64,000 nt of DNA from Chiridota heheva (Eukaryota; Echinodermata; Holothuroidea; Apodida; Chiridotidae). This document shows positions 36,491 to 49,600 of this stretch, piece by piece; within the stretch, counting starts at the first letter, position 1, and the number at the start of each line of letters is the position of its first letter. The stretch is taken from the NCBI GenBank assembly GCA_020152595.1, contig JAIGNY010000062.1:1-64000 (forward strand), read 5' to 3'. The notes under the pieces were generated by a model. That model was not told the DNA's origin, searched no databases, and saw nothing but the letters and a program-made list of their open reading frames with translations. Position numbers and translations under genes: made by a program.

Positions 36491-37199
36491 TTACTATGCT
36501 GTGCTAGTTATTATATGAATGAGGACTTCCAAACAGAAACAAAATGATTATGACGAACCGATATACATAGATATCTTATAGAAGATAGTACGGGCTCGTT
36601 TTTTGTAACAATGACTGTTGGAGGGAAGTCTACTGAAGAATTTGTGAACTCATCTTGATCATCACTTTCTTAAAAGAATATTCCCATGTTTCTTCGTAAC
36701 CTTTTATTACAGCAACACATTATCCCTGGCCACAAAGTTGATGTATTTCATTAAAATCAAATCATCCTTTTTTGTATTAGTAAAACCTGCTAGAAAAGAA
36801 ATTGATGACAGTTCGGTATTTATATACATTGCCAAATATACCCTACATCAATAACTTTTGGAAAATTGTTTTTAATCATACAGAAACAACCATTAACATT
36901 CAAAGAAATACATACACATTTGCAATGGAATTGCCTCTATGACATCATCAAACACGAATTCCTCATGATGTACAAAAACTTTAAAATGCAATTAGGAAAT
37001 CTTTAAAAATCCATATCTCCTGAACGGAATTTGATATCAACCTAATTTTGGACCAAATTGACTCTACAAGTATGCTTTTCAAATTAAACTTTTACAAAAA
37101 GCCATGGAAATATTCTTTTAAAGAACTACTGACATCTAGAGGCAATATGAGCTTTAATGCTTCAAATTAACAATGAACCATCAATACAGCAAAACATCC

Positions 37200-38472
37200 C
37201 ACCAAAATTGGTTAAAAACTTACCACCCATCATTACAGAACCCGCCCCTTGAACAAAACTCCATCCTGATTTTCTGTGTTTGTGGCATTTCAGCATTTGA
37301 AGGAAGCGCCCCTTGAAACACGGACGGAATGAAACTGTCACTGTCATTTTCATCCCTTTTCAAGGACAATCTCTTAGCGAGTTGACCATGTATTACGCAA
37401 TCATTTGACCACAAATTTTGTAGTAATAAGTGGAGTAAAGTGGCAAGGAAACTCGAAACTTTTCAGTGACCGCATATCAATGTCACGTAATCATTATACG
37501 TGGTTACTACATAAACATAAACCCAGGATGGAGTAGTGTTCAAGGGGCGGATTCTGTAACGAGTAACCGCATGTGGCGGTTTGCAATTTCTACTTTATTT
37601 CCAATTTATTCCACTTCGCGTTTTAACAAAATTTTCCCTCTAAAAGTGTGAAATGCGTGAAATTTGTTTTAAATGGACAAATTGTTAGAAGATTCAACCT
37701 TTGAACATTGAAATTGACGCTATATTTCGTATTTTCACGTAAATTCATTTCGAGAAGTTAAGAAATATCAAGAGCAGCTAAAACTTCCTCCCCGTATAAG
37801 AGCAAAACGAGGGGAGTTTTGATTTAAATATCATTAGTATGTGTTATGTCTTTGGAGTTTTAGGTATAAAAAACTTGTAATGTGTATTTCTTGTATATTC
37901 ATAAGTAACCAATGAATAATTTCATCGAGTCATATTCAAAGAAGCATGAGTTTATGTGTATGCTTATCTCGTAATTATTATTGCCTACCATTATCTTTGA
38001 AAAATACTTTTCGCACTGCACGTGTTTGCTTTACGTAAGTATGCTCGATGGTGAATAATTCCTGACCTCTAGACACAAAGAGTCCTTACGCGTATATTGC
38101 ACTGATGAATGGAAATGGCGTTAATCGCAGGATTGTTTATCGAAATGGTGTCAAGGCAAGTTACGCTAATGGGTCGGCAAGATTTTGAAAGTCACTCAGA
38201 ATTACGCTGCTGAAAATGGTGCTATCTTTACGATTTCTGCACCAAATGAAATAATTCAGGGTATAATTGATCCAAGTAAGAACTTCTTGATGCTCAAATA
38301 TTAGGTTTTTATAAAATTACAGCATTTTTTGTTGAGCTGTCTCAACTACCTGTGTGGCCGAATAATTGCGTAATACCTTTTCAAATCGTTGAGAGAGTGT
38401 CCTTCGAACGGGATGAAAATGACACTGGCAGTTTCATCCCGTCCATGTTTCAAGGTGCGCTTTCTTCAAATG
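37200..38472. repeat. Inverted repeat family (three pieces) with a shared reading frame
   Basis: Pieces at 37200-37420 (minus), 37512-37560 (plus) and 38345-38472 (plus) are related. Read in the same sense, two of them encode RDENDSDSFIPSVFQGAL and RDENDTGSFIPSMFQGAL, followed by PSNA or SSNA. The third matches the segment with TCAAGGGGCGGgTTCTGTAA. The last piece stops exactly where the hAT-like element at 38473 begins. Function unknown; it could be a decayed coding exon of a mobile element or simply a repeat. Confidence 0.6.
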
Positions 38473-38864
38473 CAGGGCCGGATTTAGCAATGGGCAGCGT
38501 GGGCAGTTGCCCATGGACCTCCACAACCAGGGGCTTCCACATATTTCATGAAAAAAAAATTGTAAGGGGAAAATGTGGTAGCAACCTGTTAATTTGCATT
38601 GGTAGGAGTGGTAGCAACCTGTTCATTTGTACTGAAAATTGGGCAGGCAAACAGGCTTACAAAATGAAAATTATTGAACATAAATTTACTACAAAAATCA
38701 CAAAAGACTGCACTATTTTGCATCTAAGCACTCTTAATTATTCCAAAAAATTACAACGGGGTGCACCCCCTCCCCTTCGATCACAGGTCGGCGGTCATTA
38801 AAATAGTGTGGACCTTCACTCCTGAAGTTGCCCATGGGCCTCCACATGTCGAAATCCGGCCTTG
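38473..38864. mobile_element. Short hAT-like non-autonomous element
   Basis: The left end CAGGGCCGGATTTAG and right end AAATCCGGCCTTG are inverted repeats, matching the ends of 18974-20168. The interior has a second inverted match: GTTGCCCATGGACCTCCACA near the left and TTGCCCATGGGCCTCCACAT near the right are direct copies inside the arms. The 8-bp flanks TTCAAATG and CTTATCAC do not match, so the insertion is decayed or the boundary is misplaced. Confidence 0.6.
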
Positions 38865-39861
38865 CTTATCACATTACAGCATGCAATACTTTGTGACAGG
38901 CAGATGAACACAATCTTCCATAGTTGATGTGAATCATTTGTATTTCAATCATCTGATCATCTTTCAAAATATTTCGAAAATCAACGTAAATTGATTCTGT
39001 TTTAAAAACGTGTTCTGTTTATTATACTTCTGCGGCAATATAAATTATAAAGTTATAAGTTATAAATGTCTTTCATGCAGTCATGTAATGCAATCATCTA
39101 ATTTCTATCGTAGGGACTATTGTTTAGAAAAGTGGAGGTAAGATAACTGGATACGCCCGCCCCCTACAACTCCCCATTGATTACGTCACTGTCTAGCCCC
39201 CCCCCCCCCATACACACGCATATACCAGATCGCCACATATTTCCATAAAAAAATGTTGTGCATAGCCGCCATAATTTGCAGATTTTGTGGAAAATCAAAT
39301 ATAGTTCATTATAGTTTTCCATAGTCCTTCATGGATGATTGAATTACTACAGAAGGAAATTTATAATAATACAAACTTGCAATATGCAACTTTAGACAAC
39401 TTCGTGCAGGTCATGGGTCGTTGAATACTAATTACTTATTTGTTCAGAATGCTTTAAAAGGAAAACAAAACTATCATTGGCGTATTTCATGTGAAGCGGG
39501 CGTTATTAACCAATCTACTTTCTGCTGATTTCAGGCGCAGCAAGAATCGCTGACTTATCCACTTTAAGAATTATCACTTGTGTCGAAATGTGAGTATATT
39601 TTATTGTTTTAAACTCTAATTTAGGCATCTAATTTGTATTCTTTCCAATGACTCCCGATTCGTCTGTATCTCATAAATTTTAGCAATTTAATCCGAGAGC
39701 TTTGGGGCTCGATAAGACGGCGTACAGTACTACAATGATGCGCCACTAAATTGTATAGATTCGGGAGATAGTCCCATCCGCGAAAAAGCCAAAACAATAT
39801 GTGAAAAGTCAATTGAGGTTCAAAAATGCCAAACTAAAGTAGCAATAGAAAATAGAATAAA

Positions 39862-40123
39862 GATATCGTTTCATAAATACATTCAGAAGTAGCCGCTGCC
39901 GTGCTGGTAACGTCACTTCCGCTTTTCAATTTTGCCTATTGATCGCGAGAAATCTGTGATGTTATCGATCACCTGATCGCACATCCGCCGGACCGAACAT
40001 TATGGGCCTACACTTGTACCGAAAACATATCAGATTTCTCTCAATCGATAAGAACATTAAAAACCGGAAGTGACCTTATTAGCACCTTAGGATCACTTCC
40101 GAATTTATTTATGGGGTGATACA
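39862..40123. mobile_element. Palindromic MITE with ETS/CRE-like arms, copy A
   Basis: About 260 bp whose two halves are imperfect reverse complements. The left arm has ATATCGTTTCATAAATACAT, TTCAGAAGT and AACGTCACTTCCG; the right arm has AACCGGAAGTGAC, CTTCCGAATTTATTTATG and GGGGTGATAC. A second copy lies at 49361-49615. No ORF, no clear target duplication. Confidence 0.7.
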
Positions 40124-40656
40124 TTTCCATTAGAAGTTATAAGTAATCTTTTGCATTAAGGTTTCTTCCGGACTGTATACCATTCAGTTATATGCCGCAT
40201 GATTTAGTCATTCTTTGAATAATTCCAACTAGACAGGTTGATTGGTGTATTTGGTTTTTAGAAGCCAAATTTAAAAGAAAAACAAAAAAAGTTAGTTGCT
40301 GCTTTTACCATTGGCTTATTTTGAGACCGACCACAACAATTTGTTATTTGTCTTTTTCTAAAATTTTGCTCTTTTTTTTTTTTTTTGGGGGTGGGGGGGG
40401 GAGGATTTTTAAGACCTGTTAGGCAAAAATCTATTATTTGAGCATTTTGATATTGAATTGAATTTCTTTTTTGTGGTTTTTTGGAGACTTCATCGCCAGA
40501 ACAATTTTTCTTTAAATGCACCTCTTATTTTCAACACATATTCAAGCTTGCAATACAGAATCCTGTACATTGTAAAGAAAGGGGAAAAGACTTGCTTCGC
40601 GTAATAATTATCTTATTTGGCTTAATTTAGATATTTTCTGAAAAGTTATGATGAAT

Positions 40657-40951
<295 letters not shown>

Positions 40952-41078
40952 AGTTCCTTGCATTGGCCATAACAAACAAAACAAAATAGGAAAAAATGAC
41001 AATGTCTCTAGCCAACAGATTATTTTAAAAACCAAATATTTCGAAAACTCCTGTTTCCTTCTTCAGTTGTATGAAGTT

Positions 41079-41817
<739 letters not shown>

Positions 41818-42369
41818 ATTAGGTGGCAACATAGAAAGTGCCCTCTTCAGTTAGTTGCCCTTAACTATTACACGTTAAGACTCCAATATGGGTCACGTAG
41901 CGCATATTTATTGAAATGCCCAAATGCATTGTGTTTATGATTTTAGTTCCGTTTTCAATATACTTCACATTCCTCCCAAAGACAATTCAAACTACACTTA
42001 ATTGTTCGGACCGGATCGGACTAGTATGATTATAAGATCGTAAGCTTGACTGACTGATCTATTCATTTTAGTGCTAATTTGATTACAATGAGCGAGATAT
42101 GTTTACACCTTGACACTATACCAATTGATAAAATGAAACCAAATTCAAAGAATCAATATTTCAATTTGAAAGTAGGTAAAACAATTTTTTTGTTTCGGTT
42201 TGGCAGGACGCCTTCAAGTCTACGTGTGTATGGAAAATAGACATTGAATAAACATTCACGAATTTTGTTATTTGTAGGTCTTTTCATCACGAAAAGTGAA
42301 CAAACTAACTAACAAAATACTTGTTTTTGGAATGGTTCCAAAGAATGACTGCAGCGTACGACGGAAATG

Positions 42370-42777
<408 letters not shown>

Positions 42778-43508
42778 AATCGTATTTTCCTGACCCCCAC
42801 CCCCTCCTTCCTTTCTTCCTCTCTCCCCTTATTTTGGAGTTTTTCGATTTTAAAGATGTCATCAGCGTGGCTTCGCAGTGTAAAATGTGATATATCATAA
42901 AGGCAGATCCAAGACACTTCTTGTGTATTTCTATACACTATTTTCTTTTTCTTTTTTAAATTAGAGTTGAAGGTTCATGGGCAGATGGGGAAATCACATT
43001 CGTATGTAGTGTGTGCTATACCCATATCAAAAAATTACCAAAATATGCCTCCAGTAATTTATGAACGAATAATTATTTTTCAAAGAAATACATACAAATT
43101 GTCTTGTATTTGCCTTTATGACATCACATGGGACACTAATGTGAGGTCACTTTTCAACACAGTCGCTTAATCTTTGAAATGCAATAACTCATAAAATGGA
43201 AAATATAACGCAAAAGAAAATTTAACACTTCTGTGATAATAAGTGAACAGTGGAATAACAAAAAATGGTGCAGGATCCGGCAGTCCGGGAAAGTTGTACT
43301 AAAATTCGTAGGCATTTAAGTGTAGGCATCAAATTGTCTCGCTTTCCTCCTCTTGTCTGTTTTTTTTTTTTTTTTGTAAATTTTGATCATCATTTCCCCT
43401 CCCGCGGTTTTCTAACTACGAAATTAACATTTTGATACATTTTGGTAATTGTTTCTTAGAGTTAAGCCTTTGCTCTTTAAATTGTTTTTCAAGCTGCTTT
43501 TGGTGAAG

Positions 43509-43614
43509 ATGATTAGCCTTCGTGTTGTGCTCGCTTGTGGAGTGGTTCTTTTTGTGGCGCAACGATGCGTTGCCGAGGAGGACGCACTAGAGACTGCGGT
43601 GGAAGAAGATCAAG
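43509..43614 (+). CDS. sPLA2 paralog B, exon 1 (signal peptide and propeptide)
   Basis: ATG at 43509 in context GAAGATGA; a hydrophobic signal core, a likely cleavage after CVA, then an acidic propeptide (EEDALETAVEEDQ). Donor AAG|GTTAGT leaves a 1-nt overhang. Confidence 0.8.
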
Positions 43615-46600
43615 GTTAGTCAGATCTGAGGCAATTTTACTTCACCAATATTATATTAAATAAAATGTTTTTTATAGGAGTAAAATGCATCATACTTTCG
43701 AAAGTAGGGATCGAACTTTTGAAGTATTTCCGAACTAAAAAAAACAAACCCTATACCTTTCACTGGGGTACTCGTTTGCGAAAGGTATACCTGGTCCATA
43801 TATTGTACCGTTTGTTTAACATTTTGTGTGAAAAAAAATATATACTTTTTTTTAGCTCCAATAATTCCACCTATACTCGGAGCATCCGCGGTAGGTCCGC
43901 AAAGTATCAATAGTTGCTTCACCCTTCCTCTCCTCCCCCTCCCCCGCCCCCTCCTTCCCCTCCCGTCAAATTTGATTCGGGGAAAGTAAGTCCTTCCTTC
44001 TTTTTGCATTATCCTGGGCTTTTAGAACATGCGATAATTCGTACCATATAATTTACAGATTCAAACCTGGGTCGACGAAGTGCAAGGAAACGCCGGAGTG
44101 CTGCATATGAGTTCCCTGCGATGATCTTTCACGCAACCTGCAGGAATGCGCTCTGCTATAGCGACTACGGGAACTGGTGCGGCTACGGCGGGTCTGGCAA
44201 CGCGGTAGATGATATTGACAGGTACGTTCATGCATGCACACCAGTGGTTACCCCCAGAAAATAAGGGGTACTCGTTATAATTCAATAACAAGGATAATAT
44301 GCAAATACTTGATTTGCGCGTGCGTAGATGTCGTGCCGCCGCAAGACAGGGTGGAATAGTAGTCAATGCCCACGGACGCCCCCACCCCTTCACCTCACAA
44401 AAAATAAACGCAATTTAGGAACCCCGAACAATATCACTGTATGTATCTGTAAGCGCAATCGCCAGTCTTGTCCCTGATCTTCCGGTGGAATATTCTTATT
44501 TTGGGGATTTACGTTTTGGTTTCAACATTGAGCTCCAAGGGGAATGGTATTATAATGAACGACCCCGAAATATCTTTTTCCCTCCCTCCTCCCATCTCAC
44601 CCCTATCTCCTCCTCCCCCCTCCATCTCACCTCCTCCCTCTCACCACCCCATCTCACCCCGCCCCATCTCACCTTCATCTCACATCTCCCCCTCCCCCTC
44701 CCCCTCCCCCTTCCCCATCATCTCACCCATCAACTTCGTGGAGAATTTCGTCCCTGTGCGCTGCTGTTTGATGTAAATTGTCCTTCAGGGTTTATTTTTT
44801 TAGGCTGGTCAATTTATGAGAAGAAAAAAACCTGACACCAACAAATTCTAACAAAAGGTTTTTCATTGGTTTTCAACTGGATGGTCTGAGTGACAGAAAA
44901 AAGTTATATCAATTTCTGACCCCCGAAAGTGGGTTAAAACTGTTTCACATCCAAGATGACCGCCGCCGACCCTGAAAAACAGGTAAAGGGTTCTTACTTC
45001 CCTAGTATTTGAGATAGAACAATGATTTTCGATTCTATTTTATAGTTTTAAGGGTTAGGCAAATCATTGCTGTAAAAATAATTATGATCTGACCTCCGGA
45101 AGTGAGATAAAACTTGGTTAAATCCAAGATGGCTGCTACCACCGCACCCTGAAAATAGGGCAAACGACTGTAACTTCCTTAGTTCTGGGGATAGAACAAT
45201 AACTTTTGTTTCTACTCAGTGAGATTAAGGGTCAAGCAACTCATTGCTACCAATAGACTTCTGACCTGAACCGAAAGTGGATTAAAACTGGGTCACATAC
45301 AAGATGGACGTCGCCGACCATAAAACTCGGGTAAACGACTGTAAGATCCTTAATATTTGGGAAAGAACAATACATTTTTCTCTACTCAGTGGTTTACAAT
45401 TCATTGCTACCAATACAATTATGACCTAACGATTCAAACTGTAAACAGTTAAATCAAAGATGTCGGTCAATATTGCTGCCAGCAACTTCAAAAATGTGAA
45501 GGCATCAGTATGGTTCCAAAAACTCCCATACTATTTGACATAGGTAGATGATTAGGCCACAGTATTTGCTTCTTATGAATAGTTTCAGGAGCCAAGAAAA
45601 GCAATGTTAACATATTTCTTTCATTATTTACAATAAGCAGGATAGCCACCAACTGACCAATATGTTGACGAGAGATAATTGCAATAACTCTGAACAATTT
45701 TAGTTAGAAACTTAATATTTGCATGTTTCATAATGATGCATGCCAAGCCTGATACATAATAAGTGAATAAAATCTTAACACAAACTTGTCAAAAGACATT
45801 TTTAACCCTTTTAGACATGTAACATTTGAGCAAAACAGATGTGTCGGATGTTCATTAGGTGTGTCCAAATAGCATCGAACAGCTGATGTTAACTCCTCCT
45901 TCCATGGGAGCCCTTTTAGACCACTGCTGTGGACAACCTTGGGGTTAATAGAGAAACGTTTGTATCCTGCCAGACCCACCCTATTCATATCCTTGTGTCA
46001 CCTGCGTAGGGCAGGGAGAAAGGTTTTGGATAAAGGTCCAAAGCTTTTTTAGCATCATCATCATCCCCCACTGTCCTGAACACCCATGCGGCCCGTAACT
46101 CAGCAGAAGATAACACCATGCTGCTGCTCATGCAGGTGTTCAGCCCATTCAAAATCATATGCACGGCTGGGTCATGTTCCACTGAATTTTGGCTGTGCAG
46201 CGCCTGCAAAGCTGGTCTTAAATCAGAGCAGATAACGAATTGAATATGGAAATCACAAACTATGTAACTCTGGGCACGCAAGATGACCACCAATTCAAGT
46301 CTGAACAGGTGAAGGCGGGGTTCCATCAGAGAGTCTGCAACAGTCTGTGAAATGTTCCCTAGATCTGACCGAACCGGTTCAAGAAGAAAGTTTGGCTGCT
46401 GTCACCTTCGTTTAAATGGTAACGCCCCAATAACAGAAAAGAAAACTAAAGGGCCCCTCGGCCTGGAAAACATGGCCACAATACGAGAGACCATGAAAAC
46501 AACAAAAGCATGGTTAACAAATCCAACTGTTCTATATTATTTAGAAACACCTAAAGGACATTAAGCACATCTGTTTTGCCCAACAGTAACATGTGTAATT

Positions 46601-49600
46601 AGGTTGATGATGTTATTTGACAGTCCAGAAGCATGCCTATTAATAGGAACATTTATAACACACGAGAATATTGAAGTCATGCAGCCATATTGTTCAGATG
46701 TTGCCATAAAATGTCATAGTTTCTAATTTATGTACTTAAAATATTAAAACTCATTGTGTTAAAAAACATTTAAATTTTCAAAATAGCCGTTTTGCGCCTA
46801 AAAGCCTAGCTCTATTGTCTATTTTATTTTCTAATATTTTAAAAACGGCGTGGCGAACATATCAAATGGGAGTAGAAAAGTTGTAAGCATGGCAGTAATG
46901 AAGGTATTTTCATGAGTTTTAAGTTCCCCTAGCAAAGATATTTTTCTGCAGACGTATTTCAAATTTGAAATATGTAACATTGCATAAAGCTTTAAAGGGC
47001 CACTAGACCGAAAAGTGAGATCGTATTTTGAGGTGGTCCCCCCTCCAATAAAATGTTTATTTAGCATGCAACGGTATACAAATTTTCTGATTATTATGAA
47101 TATTTAAGTCAAATTTGCCCTCCCTTCGTTTGTGGGCTATAAAAACATGGAGTTTATCGATCTTTTGTGGATAATATATCTGTGAAATTAGCAAAAACGA
47201 GCGCCCTCACTTTTGGTCTAGTGCTCCTTTAACATTAGGAGGGCAAAGGATCATGGGGAATAATAGCGGCTTCTATGTAGCAAAATGATCCCATTTTTAG
47301 AAACATTTATATTCCCAATAATAGGCATGCTACCGGACTGTTTGACAAGTGTGTGTGGTTACACTTACTATGCATCAGATTTTCCATTAAATATTTCAGT
47401 CTACTCTTGGCATTCATAGATTTGAGCCATGTAAATAAAGTTTACTCTTAAAGAAACTGTTGTTGCAATCATCTCTCGTCAACATCTTCATGGTAAATAA
47501 TGGCAATCATTTGGAAGCAAACACTGTGTCTTGTCAAATTTAAAGGTAGTTATTGGCACTGTACTGGTGCCTTCATTTTTTATTGCTGGCAGCCATATAT
47601 TATTCGCCATCTTTGATTCAAGGTTTGAATGGTCACGGTCAGAGATCTATTGGAAGCAATGAATTTTTGTTACCCTTAAAACAATGTAGTAGAAAGAAAA
47701 ATGATTTTTACATCCCAAATATTAAGTAAGTTACAGCCGTTTACCATATTTTCAGGGTCCCGGGTCGTGGCAGTTATCTTGGATTTGATATAGTTGTAAC
47801 CCACTTTCGGGCCCGGTCATAATTCTTTCTGCAATAATGAGTTGCTTGACCCTTAAAGCCATGGAGTAGAACAAAACATATTGTTCTATCACAAACATTA
47901 GGGAAGTTACAGCCGTTTGCCCTAACTTCAGGGTCCGGGGCCAGCGTTCGCGGCAGCCACGTTGAATTTGACCCAGTTTTAACCAACTTCCGGGTGTCAG
48001 ATTTTAATAGACCTTTTTTTCTCACACAACACCCAATAGACCTTAAAACCGTTGACAGACCTTTTGTTAGAATTTGTTGGGGGTCTGTTGGTACAGCCGT
48101 CAAGTTTAACCTATCATCAGGGCAGCCATCTTGAATTTGACCCAATTTTAACCCACTTCTGGGGATCGTGTCACAATTCTTTTTGCAGCAATGAGTTGCT
48201 TGACCCTTAAAACCATGGAGTAGAACCAAAGCCCATTCTTCTATCAGAAATACTTAGGAAGTTACAGCCATTTACCCTATTCTGGCTAGCGTCTGCGGCA
48301 GCCATTTTGGATTTGACCCAGTTTTAACCCACTTCTGGGAGTCAGGTTATACTTCTTTCTACAGAAATGAGTTGCTTGACCCTTAAAACCATAGAGAAGA
48401 ACCGAAAATCATTGTTCTATTACAATTAATAAGGAAGCTGCAGCCGCCGATTTTCAGGGTCTGTGGCGGCCATCTTGGATGTGACCCAGTTTTAACCCAC
48501 TTCCGGGTAACAGATCTTGAAAGACCTTTCTTTCTGCCACTCACAACATCCAATAGGCTCCAAAACCGTCGACAGACCTTTTGTTACAATTGATGGTAGT
48601 TTATTGACTCGCCTATTCATTCCTTTTGCTATTGTGTTGTTTCTATAGATGCTGTGTAGCGCACGATGCCTGCTATAAGAGACTTTCGGACAGCGTCTGC
48701 TGGTACATTAAGCCGCATATCAATAGTTACAGCTGGTCGAAGAGCGGCTCGTGCGGATCGGGCGGCATTTATTGTTCAAGTTAGTATACAAAGCACTAAT
48801 AACAGGGTCGTTATTTCTGGGGAACAAAAGGGGATATTACCCCTATATCAGTAGATTTACAAAAATAGGTTTTTGAAGAACTGTGGATGTGGCCCCAAGT
48901 TTACCACCACCCCCTCCACACCCTTCACCACTCCCAAACCTTACTCTGTGGAGGAGAATTATGGTCCTGATCAATTATAATTAATAACATCGGTGTTGAG
49001 AGCTCATTGTTAACAGTTGAGAGCGATTGTTTTGTTTTTTTGCGGGAGAAATTATTGATCTATCAGATTATGTTGTTACTTTAGCTATGTAACTATGGTT
49101 TTGTAATGGGTATTCTTCATTGGGCAGTCAAACGCGTAGCATACTTGTTTTATCACTGAATAGGAAACTGTCAACACGCGATATGTTCCTTGAGAGAAAC
49201 TTATTAAAGGTACAATAAACAAAGGATGGAAAACTGTACTTTAAAGAATTCACCGTAATAACGATATTTTAGCATGTATTCAAGTTCAAGAGGTGCGTTT
49301 CCTATTATAGTTCCATCACTGTAAATGGGGAAGAGAGTGTGAGGTAATGCTTAAATGGACGGTATCGTCCCATAAATACATTCAGAAGCGAGCGCCGCCG
49401 TGCTGTTAACGTCACGTCCGGTTATCAATTTCCTGTTATGATCGCGAGAAATCTGTTACGTTGTCGATCACACATCCGCAGGACCAAACATAGGGGACTG
49501 CATTTCCTATCAATAACGTCACAGATTTCTCCCAATCAATAAGGACAATTGAAACCGGAAGTGACGTTGCTAGTACGGCGGCGTTCACTTCTGAATTTAT

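Noticed and set aside
44468-44835. Pro/Ser-rich ORFs in intron 2 of the sPLA2 gene
   Set aside because: Translations of the pyrimidine-rich low-complexity tract.
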